NCBI RefSeq assembly: GCF_003173575.1
Contig: NZ_QGNY01000003.1
Coordinates: forward strand, 372,001 to 436,000
DNA: 64,000 bases
From: Pedobacter paludis
Lineage (GTDB): Bacteria > Bacteroidota > Bacteroidia > Sphingobacteriales > Sphingobacteriaceae
Direction of reading: 5' to 3'
Shown: positions 7,922 through 15,593 of the stretch, in pieces
How positions within the stretch are numbered: position 1 is the first letter of the stretch
Layout: each line of letters starts with the position of its first letter
Translations under genes and position numbers: made by a program
Notes under the pieces: generated by a model
Told to the model about the DNA's origin: nothing
Databases searched by the model: none
What the model saw: the letters and a program-made list of their open reading frames with translations, nothing else

Positions 7922-8547
7922 TGCATATTTGGGTTTAATCTAACCTGAATAAAATTCCGGTCTTTTTCTATTGGCGATGTCCTCACCACATAAGTTTTAA
8001 TATCAATTGCCTTTAACATTTCCTGTAATTTTTGCCGAGCCTTAAATAAATTAGATTTCGACGTACCGATGGATATTTTCAAAATATCACCTATTTCCTC
8101 ATGCGTATATCCATCAATGGCATAAAGGTTAAAAACCGTTCTATAGGCAGGACTTAAATTCTGTACCAATTCAAGTAAATCACTATAGGCGAGCTTATCG
8201 TAAACCGAGGCCTCGTGCGCAACGTTTTCATAATCGTTCACGTCAACATGATCGGCGAACTTTAGGTTGGCCCGATAATAATCAATTGCGGTATTGGTTA
8301 TAATACGACCTAACCATGGCATAAAAGCCTTGGTAGATTCGTATTTAGAGATGTTTTTGAAAGCTTTAAAAAATGCGTCATTTAGTATCCCAGCAGCATC
8401 CAACCGATTATTTGCGTAACGTAAACAAATGCCCATAGCAAAGCTATAGAAATGTTTGTACAGTGCTTTTTGGCTCTCTCTTTCATTTCTAATACATCCT
8501 TCGATGTGCTTTTGTATTATATGTTCACTATCGCGATTAGTGGTCAC
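7918..8547 (-). CDS. ECF RNA polymerase sigma factor
   Basis: A sigma-70 family factor of about 209 residues. Region 2 is seen in LYKHFYSFAMGICLRYANN and LNDAFFKAFKNISKY. Region 4 is LSPAYRTVFNLYAIDGYTHEEIGDILKIS followed by GTSKSNLFKARQKLQ. I chose the GTG at 8547 because AAAGGAG lies five bases upstream of it; a TTG at 8562 in the same frame is the alternative. The four-base overlap with the following gene points to translational coupling with its probable anti-sigma partner. The regulon is not evident. Confidence 0.9.
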   Translation of the reverse strand: MTTNRDSEHIIQKHIEGCIRNERESQKALYKHFYSFAMGICLRYANNRLDAAGILNDAFFKAFKNISKYESTKAFMPWLGRIITNTAIDYYRANLKFADHVDVNDYENVAHEASVYDKLAYSDLLELVQNLSPAYRTVFNLYAIDGYTHEEIGDILKISIGTSKSNLFKARQKLQEMLKAIDIKTYVVRTSPIEKDRNFIQVRLNPNMQ

Positions 8548-8745
8548 TAGTTCTCCTTTCAAAACACATTACGGTAGGTTTTAACAAAAGGTTGCCTGAA
8601 GAAAATATATTTTTTATTTTTTTTGTTTGGTATCAATTGGCCTAAAATCATTTAGAAAATCGCTTTCTGTTAAGCAACCCTTTACAACTTGAGAGCGTAA
8701 TAGAGGCATAATATAATTAAAGATAAAAATCTAAAACTAAAACTT

Positions 8746-9594
8746 ATGCTAATCTACTTAAAAAGAAACCTAATGGCGATGGTCTGTATCGCTATGATAT
8801 TTACAACTGCCTGCAAGAAAAAAACGGTTGAGCCCGTTGCAGAAAAAATGGGAATTCAATTGGCAACTGATGCCAAATTTGGAACCATACTTACAGACAA
8901 AGACGGCAAATCACTTTACTTTTTTGCTACTGATGTTGCCGGAACTGCTAATTGTACAGGCGGTTGCGAAGCAGTTTGGCCGCTCTACTATTCTGCCGAT
9001 GCCAGTACAGATCTGAACTTAAACAAAACGGAAGTTGGAGAAATAACCAGAGCCGATGGTCGCAAGCAAAGTACTTATCGGGGCTATCCTTTGTATTATT
9101 ATGCTACGGATGCCACCGCAGGAGATGTAAAGGGTGATGGCGTTGGTGGAATCTGGTTCGTGGCAAAGCCCGATTATTCCTTAATGTTGGCAAACGCACA
9201 ATTAATTGGAGCAAACGGTAAAAGCTATACCAGTGCTTATGTAGAAGGAACGGGAAATACAAAATATTTTACCGATGCGCTGGGTAGAACGCTTTATGCT
9301 TTCGGCCCTGACAAGAACAACAAAAACACCTACACCAAGGCAGATTTGAGCAACAATACCATTTGGCCAGTTTATGAAGCGGAGTTAAAAAGTCTTCCAT
9401 CTGTAATTACCAAGGATTTAATTAGTGTAATCGATGTATTTGGAAAAAAACAGATGACTTATAAGGGATGGCCATTGTATTACTTTGCCTCAGATGCAAA
9501 AAGAGGTGATAATAAAGGCATTACCATTGGCGGAATTGGTACAACTTGGCCTTATGTTTCTACAGCCACTGCTGTTGCACCGGTGGCACCATAA
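8746..9594 (+). CDS. Lipoprotein with repeated YxFxxD (Lipoprotein_15) domains
   Basis: A 282-residue secreted lipoprotein: the hydrophobic leader ends in the lipobox TTAC, so Cys23 or so should be lipidated. Four related segments carry the aromatic-aspartate signature: GKSLYFFATD, RGYPLYYYATD, GRTLYAFGPD and KGWPLYYFASD, with GGCEAVWPLYY between the first two. This corresponds to two tandem copies of the predicted-lipoprotein family with conserved Y-x-(F/W/Y)-x-x-D motifs. The function of the family is unknown; roles in redox or metal-linked envelope processes have been suggested elsewhere. It is monocistronic, ended by a strong terminator at 9631-9661. Confidence 0.88.
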   Translation: MLIYLKRNLMAMVCIAMIFTTACKKKTVEPVAEKMGIQLATDAKFGTILTDKDGKSLYFFATDVAGTANCTGGCEAVWPLYYSADASTDLNLNKTEVGEITRADGRKQSTYRGYPLYYYATDATAGDVKGDGVGGIWFVAKPDYSLMLANAQLIGANGKSYTSAYVEGTGNTKYFTDALGRTLYAFGPDKNNKNTYTKADLSNNTIWPVYEAELKSLPSVITKDLISVIDVFGKKQMTYKGWPLYYFASDAKRGDNKGITIGGIGTTWPYVSTATAVAPVAP

Positions 9595-9630
9595 AATAAT
9601 AGGAATGTTTTGAGTTAGGCGGGTAGAGTA

Positions 9631-9661
9631 GTCGGCTGATTTAGGTCAGCCGGCTTTTTTT
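9631..9661 (+). terminator. Intrinsic terminator after the YxFxxD lipoprotein gene
   Basis: GTCGGCTGA (9631-9639) pairs with TCAGCCGGC (9646-9654) with one G-T pair, followed by seven T. The T run overlaps the stop codon of the convergent HIT gene at 9660. Confidence 0.85.
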
Positions 9662-10058
9662 ATACTTCTAGCAAGGCTTGTCTAATTTTTTCGGCAGCCT
9701 CAGCCAATTCTTCATCGGTAGGTTTTAATTTTTCCTTACTAAAATTCATATCACTCACATTATTCATTGGGATTAAGTGAATATGCGCATGCGGAACTTC
9801 TAAGCCAATTACCGAAACGCCAACTTTTTTACACGGGAAAGCAACTTTTAAACCCTTAGCCACAATTTTAGCGAACATCCAGAGGCCCACATATAAATCC
9901 TCTTCCATATCGAAAATATAGTCGGTTTCGATTTTCGGAATCACCAAAACATGCCCTGCAGTTAATGGCTGAACATCTAAGAAAGCTAAATATTCTACAG
10001 TTTCAGCTACAACATGTGCGCTAATTTCTCCTGCAACAATTTTTGAAAATATAGTCAT
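9660..10058 (-). CDS. HIT family nucleotide-binding protein (HinT-like)
   Basis: A 132-residue histidine-triad protein. The catalytic motif reads HAHIHLIPM near residues 95-103, and the N-terminal FSKIVAGEISAHVVAE matches the HinT/PKCI branch. HinT enzymes hydrolyse purine nucleoside phosphoramidates such as aminoacyl-adenylate adducts. It follows greA on the same strand with an 86-bp gap that contains a short-word repeat, so co-transcription is possible but not assured. Confidence 0.93.
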   Translation of the reverse strand: MTIFSKIVAGEISAHVVAETVEYLAFLDVQPLTAGHVLVIPKIETDYIFDMEEDLYVGLWMFAKIVAKGLKVAFPCKKVGVSVIGLEVPHAHIHLIPMNNVSDMNFSKEKLKPTDEELAEAAEKIRQALLEV

Positions 10059-10061
10059 TTG

Positions 10062-10141
10062 AGGTATAAGGTTTGAGGTGTAAGGCGAAGGGTTTTGTAA
10101 GGTGGAAAGTAAAGCCTTACGCCATCAACCTTCCACCTTTA
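10062..10141. repeat. Low-complexity short-word repeat between greA and the HIT gene
   Basis: The stretch is built of variants of GGTGTAAGG / AAGGTTTGAGG and then the complementary CCTTACGCC / CCTTCCACC / AACCTTA. Because the first half is G-rich and the second half its rough complement, it can fold back on itself. A similar short-word stretch of another sequence lies at 38830-38910. Confidence 0.5.
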
Positions 10142-10144
10142 ACC

Positions 10145-10618
10145 TTATCTAGATATTTCTAATACTTCGAATTGCATTTTACCTGCTGGCACTTCAATTT
10201 CGGCAAATTCGCCAACAGATTTACCCAACAAACCTTGTGCAATGGGCGACTTAACAGAAATTTTTCCTGTTTTTAAGTCTGCTTCTGTTTCTGCAACCAA
10301 TTGGTAAGTCATCGTTGCACCATTCTTAACGTTTTTTATTTTAACTATAGACAAGGCAAGCACCTTTGATAAATCCAGTTTAGATTCATCAATTAAACGT
10401 GCGTTTGCCAAAGTGTTTTTCAGTTTCGAAATTTTCGCCTCATGCAAACCCTGCGCTTCTTTCGCCGCGTCGTACTCTGCATTTTCCGATAAATCACCTT
10501 TATCCCTCGCCTCTGCAATTGCTTTAGATATTAGCTGACGGCCGGTGGTTGTTAAGTAATGTACTTCCTCTTTTAATTTATCTAACCCCTCTTGGGTGTA
10601 GTATGTTACCTCTGTCAT
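10145..10618 (-). CDS. greA: Transcription elongation factor GreA
   Basis: A 157-residue protein of normal GreA length. It has the N-terminal coiled-coil with the conserved segment AEARDKGDLSENAEYDAAKE, whose acidic tip stimulates cleavage of backtracked RNA by RNA polymerase, and the C-terminal FKBP-like domain (SPIAQGLLGKSVGEFAEIEVP). It starts with ATG at 10618. The gene precedes the HIT gene on the same strand. Confidence 0.97.
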   Translation of the reverse strand: MTEVTYYTQEGLDKLKEEVHYLTTTGRQLISKAIAEARDKGDLSENAEYDAAKEAQGLHEAKISKLKNTLANARLIDESKLDLSKVLALSIVKIKNVKNGATMTYQLVAETEADLKTGKISVKSPIAQGLLGKSVGEFAEIEVPAGKMQFEVLEISR

Positions 10619-10658
10619 TGCTCTATTAATTTTTATTCAAACTCTATAAAAAACAAAC

Positions 10659-10691
10659 AAGACTATATAGTTGGTTTGCTACATAGTCTTG
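10659..10691. other. Inverted repeat between divergent greA and the M1 peptidase gene
   Basis: CAAGACTATATAG (10659-10671) and CTACATAGTCTTG (10679-10691) form a 13-base hairpin with one mismatch around a 7-base loop. It lies 41 bp upstream of greA. It could be a regulatory dyad or a leader hairpin for one of the two divergent genes; no T run follows. Confidence 0.5.
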
Positions 10692-10887
10692 CTTCAATTA
10701 TAACGAAGATAAAATGTGGAAATTACAAAAGCAAATAAAAGAACAGGATTTTTATGATTTAAGGATTTATAGAACTGTAAATCATTTATTTAAAACGGCT
10801 ATTCCGTCACAAATAGTAACATTAAATCATACACTCACTCAAAATTCATTCATTAATTATATTTTAGCTAAAATTATTCAGACAAAA

Positions 10888-12768
10888 ATGAAAAAGATAT
10901 TTTCTATTGCCCTTATTTCTTATTTGGGGCTTCAGGCAGTTTCAGCGCAAGAACTTTACATGCCACGGAACATTAAAGCGGCCTATGAAAAGGGAACCCG
11001 ATCTATGGATGGTAAACCTGGGCCAAATTACTGGCAAAATCATGGGCGTTACAACATGGATATTAAAGTTGACGCCGAAACCAAAGTTGTAAGTGGACAA
11101 GAAGAAATTTTATACAGCAACAACAGTTCGGATACTTTAAGAAACCTAGCCATTCGCTTTGTAAACAATTTGCACAAACCAACTGCACCACGCAACGGGA
11201 ATGTGAGCGAAGACTTTTTAACCACAGGTTTAAACATTTCTTCGTTTTCTGTTGATGGGGAAACCTATAAAGTAGACAGTAAAAGCTGGGGAACGGTTGG
11301 TAGTGTGAGGTTAAAAAAGCCGTTGGTGCCAAAATCAAAAATCACAGTTAAAATAGAATGGGATTATCCATTATCAAAAGAAAGTGGACGTGAAGGTCAG
11401 ATCGATCCAAATTCATTTTTCGTTGCTTACAGTTATCCTCGCATTTCGGTTTATGATGACTACAATGGATGGGACAGAATTCCGCATACCGATAGAGCCG
11501 AGTTTTATAACGATTTTAACGATTATGTATTCTCTGTTAAGGCACCTAAAAATTATGTAGTTTATGCTACAGGCGATTTTTTAAATCCTGATGAAGTTTT
11601 ACAACCCGAAATTTCTGCCCGTTTAAAAAAATCTTACAATAGCGATGAAGTCATTCACATTGCGAACGAACAGGAATTAAAAGATGGAAAAGTAACCCTA
11701 CAAAAAGAATGGAATACATGGAAGTTTTCTGTCGATCACATTACAGATGTTTGCTTCGCGATGAGCAATCATTACGTTTGGGATGGTGGAAGTGTAATTG
11801 TAGATAGCAAGGCAAACCGCAGAGCTAGTGCTCAGGCCGCCTACAATCCAGCAATCGGAAAAGATTTTATCAATTCGGTAAAAAATAATATTTATGCGCT
11901 GGCCTGGTTTTCTAATAACTGGCCTGGTGTTCCATATCCTTTTTCTAAAAGCATTGCTTTCCAAGGCTTTGCCGATATGGAATACCCAATGATGGTAAAC
12001 GACTCTAACTTTGGCGATCCGGTGTTTGCACAACTGGTTCAAGATCACGAAGTAGCACATACTTATTTTCCATTTTATATGGGCATTAATGAAACCCGTT
12101 ACGCCTACATGGATGAGGGCTGGGCAACTACTTTTGAATATTTAATTGGAATTGCCGAGCATGGAAAAGATGCGGCTGATAAATTTTACAAAAACTTTAG
12201 GGTAAATCAGTACATCAACGATAAATCAACAGAAGAAGATCAGCCTGTAATTTCTATGTCTGATCAGGTTTCTGGTACGGGCTACGGAAATAATTCTTAT
12301 GGAAAAGCTTCCCTTTCTTACCTGGCATTAAAAGATATGCTCGGCGATGAATTGTTTAAAAAGGCATTGCATAATTATATGAGCAATTGGAACGGTAAGC
12401 ACCCAATTCCGTGGGATTATTTTAATTCGATGAATTCAGGTTCTGGCAAAAACTTAAATTGGTTCTTCAAAAACTGGTTCTTTACCAACAACTATATCGA
12501 TTTGGCCATTGGTAAAGCAACGGCATCAAACGGAAAATATGTTCTAAATATTAAAAACACAGGTGGCTTTGCCATTCCATTTAATGTGGTATTAACTTAC
12601 GAAGATGGAAAAACCGATATTATTCATAAAAGTCCAGAGGTTTGGCAAGGCACGGAAAAAGAAATCACCCTGACGATTAATACTTCCAAGAAAGTAAAAT
12701 CAGCAGTTTTAGATGGTGGTATTTTTATGGATGCAACTCCAAAAGACAATATTTGGGAAGTAAAATAG
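10888..12768 (+). CDS. M1 family metallopeptidase (aminopeptidase N-like), exported
   Basis: A 626-residue zinc peptidase. The zinc site is HEVAH at 387-391 with the third ligand Glu410 (YMDEGW), exactly the HExxH-x18-E spacing of gluzincins. The exopeptidase loop normally written GAMEN reads ADMEYP here, a common variant. A signal peptide ends at about residue 20 (QAVSAQ), so it acts in the periplasm or at the surface, probably on peptides. I chose the ATG at 10888 because the signal peptide begins there; an in-frame upstream extension to 10714 has no such character. An inverted-repeat terminator follows. Confidence 0.92.
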   Translation: MKKIFSIALISYLGLQAVSAQELYMPRNIKAAYEKGTRSMDGKPGPNYWQNHGRYNMDIKVDAETKVVSGQEEILYSNNSSDTLRNLAIRFVNNLHKPTAPRNGNVSEDFLTTGLNISSFSVDGETYKVDSKSWGTVGSVRLKKPLVPKSKITVKIEWDYPLSKESGREGQIDPNSFFVAYSYPRISVYDDYNGWDRIPHTDRAEFYNDFNDYVFSVKAPKNYVVYATGDFLNPDEVLQPEISARLKKSYNSDEVIHIANEQELKDGKVTLQKEWNTWKFSVDHITDVCFAMSNHYVWDGGSVIVDSKANRRASAQAAYNPAIGKDFINSVKNNIYALAWFSNNWPGVPYPFSKSIAFQGFADMEYPMMVNDSNFGDPVFAQLVQDHEVAHTYFPFYMGINETRYAYMDEGWATTFEYLIGIAEHGKDAADKFYKNFRVNQYINDKSTEEDQPVISMSDQVSGTGYGNNSYGKASLSYLALKDMLGDELFKKALHNYMSNWNGKHPIPWDYFNSMNSGSGKNLNWFFKNWFFTNNYIDLAIGKATASNGKYVLNIKNTGGFAIPFNVVLTYEDGKTDIIHKSPEVWQGTEKEITLTINTSKKVKSAVLDGGIFMDATPKDNIWEVK

Positions 12769-12779
12769 TTTGTAATTAT

Positions 12780-12818
12780 AAATTTTCAGTTGATGTATTT
12801 GCAGTCAACTGAAAATTT
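12780..12818. terminator. Bidirectional terminator-like hairpin between convergent genes
   Basis: AAATTTTCAGTTGA (12780-12793) and TCAACTGAAAATTT (12805-12818) are exact inverse complements. It lies between the convergent M1 peptidase and OsmC genes, only 12 bp after the former, and can serve both strands. Confidence 0.7.
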
Positions 12819-12825
12819 ACATGGC

Positions 12826-13302
12826 TTAGCTATTTTCAGCCTTACAAGTCGGTTCGTGCTTTACAGGAAAGTTTAGTGAATTTGCAATAAAGCACATTTT
12901 ATTTGCTTCTGCATGTAGTGATGCTGCCAGTTGGTAATGGGCTTTATCTGCGATTAAAACCTGCGGATGCAGGGTAACCTCTTTAAATTTGCCACTTCCA
13001 TCTGCCGATTCTTCCATTGTACCAACGGCCTCGTCTTTATAATCGATCACAACAATTTCGTTTTTCGAGCATAAATGTAAATACCAAAGCATGTGGCAAC
13101 TCGAAATGGATGCCAAAAGCAGATCTTCGGGATTGTATTTCGATTTATCTCCAAGAAAGGCAGAATCTGAAGAACCTGAAATATCGGCTTTACCCTTCAC
13201 AGAAATTAAATAATCGCGATCGTAAGAACGGTAATCCATTGTGCCAGAGCCTTTATTGCCCGTCCAGGTTACAGTAGTTGAATATAAGTGATCTTTCGGC
13301 AT
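12826..13302 (-). CDS. OsmC/Ohr family peroxiredoxin
   Basis: A 158-residue member of the OsmC/Ohr superfamily, which reduces organic hydroperoxides through a cysteine pair. The first cysteine lies in SISSCHMLWYLHLC and the second in NKMCFIANSLNFP. The N-terminus shows the typical opening strand pattern (TTVTWTGNKGSGTMDYRSYDRD reads as a glycine-rich turn between two strands). The subtype resembles the YhfA/OsmC-like group rather than strict Ohr. No partner gene is adjacent. Confidence 0.9.
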   Translation of the reverse strand: MPKDHLYSTTVTWTGNKGSGTMDYRSYDRDYLISVKGKADISGSSDSAFLGDKSKYNPEDLLLASISSCHMLWYLHLCSKNEIVVIDYKDEAVGTMEESADGSGKFKEVTLHPQVLIADKAHYQLAASLHAEANKMCFIANSLNFPVKHEPTCKAENS

Positions 13303-13429
13303 GATATAATTGGTTAGAATGTATTGCCAATTTAAGAAAATAAAATCATCCTTTTTAAAGATTAATTGATTTTCAAATAGGAGATAATTTGTTGGTTGTT
13401 CAATCTAAAAATTAAAATAAATACAGATC

Positions 13430-14300
13430 TTCAAACGTTCCGAAGGAACGTACCTTTCAATTGCCAAAATATGCTACCCAGCAATCGTCCCCAACGGGAC
13501 GAAAGAATAAATTTCTTAATCTCTAAAGTTTATACTTAAACATTGTGCTTCCCCATTCGTCCCATCGGGACGATTGCCGGGTAGAAAAAAAAGGACATTT
13601 ATTTTCGTTCCGTAGGAACGTTTGATTAAGATTGCTGATTTATAAATCCTGCCATTCTCCTTTAATATTCCCTTTTGGATAACCAAAATAGGCTATCGTG
13701 TAATTGTCCAGAAGTTAAGAAGGAAACAATGGAGTCGATTAAGATCTAAGAAAGATCGGAATTATATTTCGTCCCATCGGGACGATTGCCGGGTAGAAAA
13801 AAAAAGAACATTTATTTTCGTTCCGTAGGAACGTTTGATTATAATTGCTGATTTATAAATCCTGCTATTCTCCACTAATATTCCCTTTTGGATAACCAAA
13901 ATAGGCTATCGTGCAATTGTCCAGAAGTTAAGATGGAAACAATGAAGCCAGCTGAGACCTAAGAAGATCGAAATTATATTTCGTCCCATCGGGACGATTG
14001 CCGGGTAGAAAAAAAGAAACATTTATTTCGTTCCGTAGGAACGTTTGATTATAATTGCTGATTTATAAATCCTGCTATTCTCCTTTAATATTCCCTTTTG
14101 GATTAACCAAAATAGGCTATCGTGCAATTGTCCAGAAGTTAAGATGGAAACAATGAAGCCAGCTGAGACATAAGAAGATCGGAATTATATTTCGTCCCAT
14201 CGGGACGATTGCCGGGTAGAAAAAAAAGGACATTTATTTTCGTTCCGTAGGAACGTTTGATTAAGATTGCTGATTTATAAATCCTGCCATCCTCCTTTAA
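13430..14300. repeat. REP-like hairpin array, 211-212 bp units
   Basis: CGTCCCATCGGGACG begins at 13558, 13770, 13982 and 14193, giving spacings of 212, 212 and 211. Each is followed by ATTGCCGGGTAGAAA and then by a second palindrome CGTTCCGTAGGAACG. Upstream, 13430-13500 holds an inverted version with CTACCCAGCAA. The two short palindromes and the GGGTAGAAA tag recur in the array at 21381-22272. Apparent reading frames inside the array have no recognisable protein character. There is no gene between 13303 and 14438. Confidence 0.88.
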
Positions 14301-14323
14301 TATTTCTTCTGTCTTAAACCATC

Positions 14324-14384
14324 TAAACCCGGTTGAAGTGAAAATCAAAAGCTTTTCTGCTTTTATTGAAACAAAAAACGGGAC
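14324..14384 (-). repeat. Dispersed intergenic element, copy 2 of 4
   Basis: On the minus strand GTCCCGTTTTTTGTTTCAAT is followed by CACTTCAACCGGGTTTAG, matching the element at 2083-2175 in order and orientation of its parts. It is shorter and more diverged than the first copy. Confidence 0.45.
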
Positions 14385-14438
14385 CGGACTCAAACTATTA
14401 GCACAAGTTTTGCTTTTCTAATATTTAAAATAAAACAA

Positions 14439-15362
14439 TTACAGATCCCTTAATTTATCAGCCAAAACCTCCGAAATCTTACGGTAAGAATCGAAGGTCC
14501 ATCCGCCAACATGGGGCGTTAAAATAACCTGATTGTTTAATTTCAGCTCATTGTACCAATCTTGTTCGCTCAGCGCCGGGAATTTTTCAGTCTGTAGAAC
14601 ATCCAGGCCTGCACCTAAAATTTTACCCGATTTAATGCCGTTGAGAACTGCAGATACATGAACGATTTCACCCCTTGCAGTATTGATAAAAAAGATTGGC
14701 TTTTTAAAATGGAAGAAATACTCATCATCAACCATAAGTTTGGTTTCGGTAGTTAAGGGAATATGGAGACTTAAAACATCGCTGTGTTTCACAATTTCTT
14801 CCATGCTTACTTCGCGGGCAAAAGCATCGCTAAAACCCGTTTTATATTTATCATAAGCCATTACATCAACCTCGAAACCAGCAAGCTTTTTAGCGAAGCT
14901 TTGCCCCATAAAACCATAACCGATGATGCCTACCTTCTTGCCTTTAAGCTCGTAACCTCGATTGCCTTCGCGATCCCAAATGCCATTTCTAATTTCGGCA
15001 TCTGCTCTACGGAAGTTGTTCATGAGCGATAAAAGCAACCCAACCGCATGTTCTCCAACGGCATCGCAATTTCCTTCTGGGGCATTAATTAATTGAATAT
15101 TCCTATCGAAAGCAATTTTATCATCTATATTATCCAAACCAGCACCAGCCCGGGCAACAAATTTTAAATTTGGAGCTGCATCGAAAATTTCGGCATCGAT
15201 TCTGAATTTGGTTCGTACTGCAATCCCTACATAGTCTTTTATTTTCTCTAAAGTTTGCTGACGCGTAATTAGCGGTTCATCATCCACCTGATAGCCCATT
15301 GCAATGGACTGTTCCTTAAAGGTTGGGTGCAGGTCATCAACAATTAATATTTTTTTACTCAT
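14439..15362 (-). CDS. D-isomer-specific 2-hydroxyacid dehydrogenase (phosphoglycerate dehydrogenase-like)
   Basis: A 307-residue NAD-dependent dehydrogenase. The Rossmann motif is VGIIGYGFMGQ near residues 143-153, and the catalytic trio appears as Arg in NTARGEIV, Glu in LQTEKFP and His in LTPHVGGWT. It lacks an ACT regulatory domain, so it is the short form. The 3-phosphoglycerate oxidation role of SerA is plausible, but no ser genes are adjacent, and other 2-oxoacid substrates are possible. A perfect minus-strand -7 box lies close to the start codon at 15377-15370. Confidence 0.9.
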   Translation of the reverse strand: MSKKILIVDDLHPTFKEQSIAMGYQVDDEPLITRQQTLEKIKDYVGIAVRTKFRIDAEIFDAAPNLKFVARAGAGLDNIDDKIAFDRNIQLINAPEGNCDAVGEHAVGLLLSLMNNFRRADAEIRNGIWDREGNRGYELKGKKVGIIGYGFMGQSFAKKLAGFEVDVMAYDKYKTGFSDAFAREVSMEEIVKHSDVLSLHIPLTTETKLMVDDEYFFHFKKPIFFINTARGEIVHVSAVLNGIKSGKILGAGLDVLQTEKFPALSEQDWYNELKLNNQVILTPHVGGWTFDSYRKISEVLADKLRDL

Positions 15363-15369
15363 GATAAGG

Positions 15370-15377
15370 CAAAAGTA
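15370..15377 (-). promoter_or_regulatory. -7 promoter box for the hydroxyacid dehydrogenase gene
   Basis: Minus strand TACTTTTG fits TAnnTTTG exactly and ends 8 bases from the start codon. No clear -33 box was found, so this is a candidate only; it would imply a nearly leaderless transcript. Confidence 0.4.
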
Positions 15378-15593
15378 GCATTTTAAGATTTTTGTTAAGA
15401 GTTTAAATGGGCAAAGTGCTTAATAATTTAATCAACTTTACATAAGTAGCTGGAGGTTGCTGTAAACGAGTAGTTAAACCACAAAAATATTACCCTAAAA
15501 TGGCTGTAATAAAATAGTTACGGGCTCTTTTTTAAACTTCCGTGCCGTTACTTTGTCTCCCTTTAACAAAACACATAAAATTTATTTTTTTTA

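Noticed and set aside
13430..14300. CRISPR array or coding region in the 212-bp repeat array
   Set aside because: The spacers are repeated as well as the palindromes. The open frame at 14139-14393 runs through repeat copies and shows no protein pattern.
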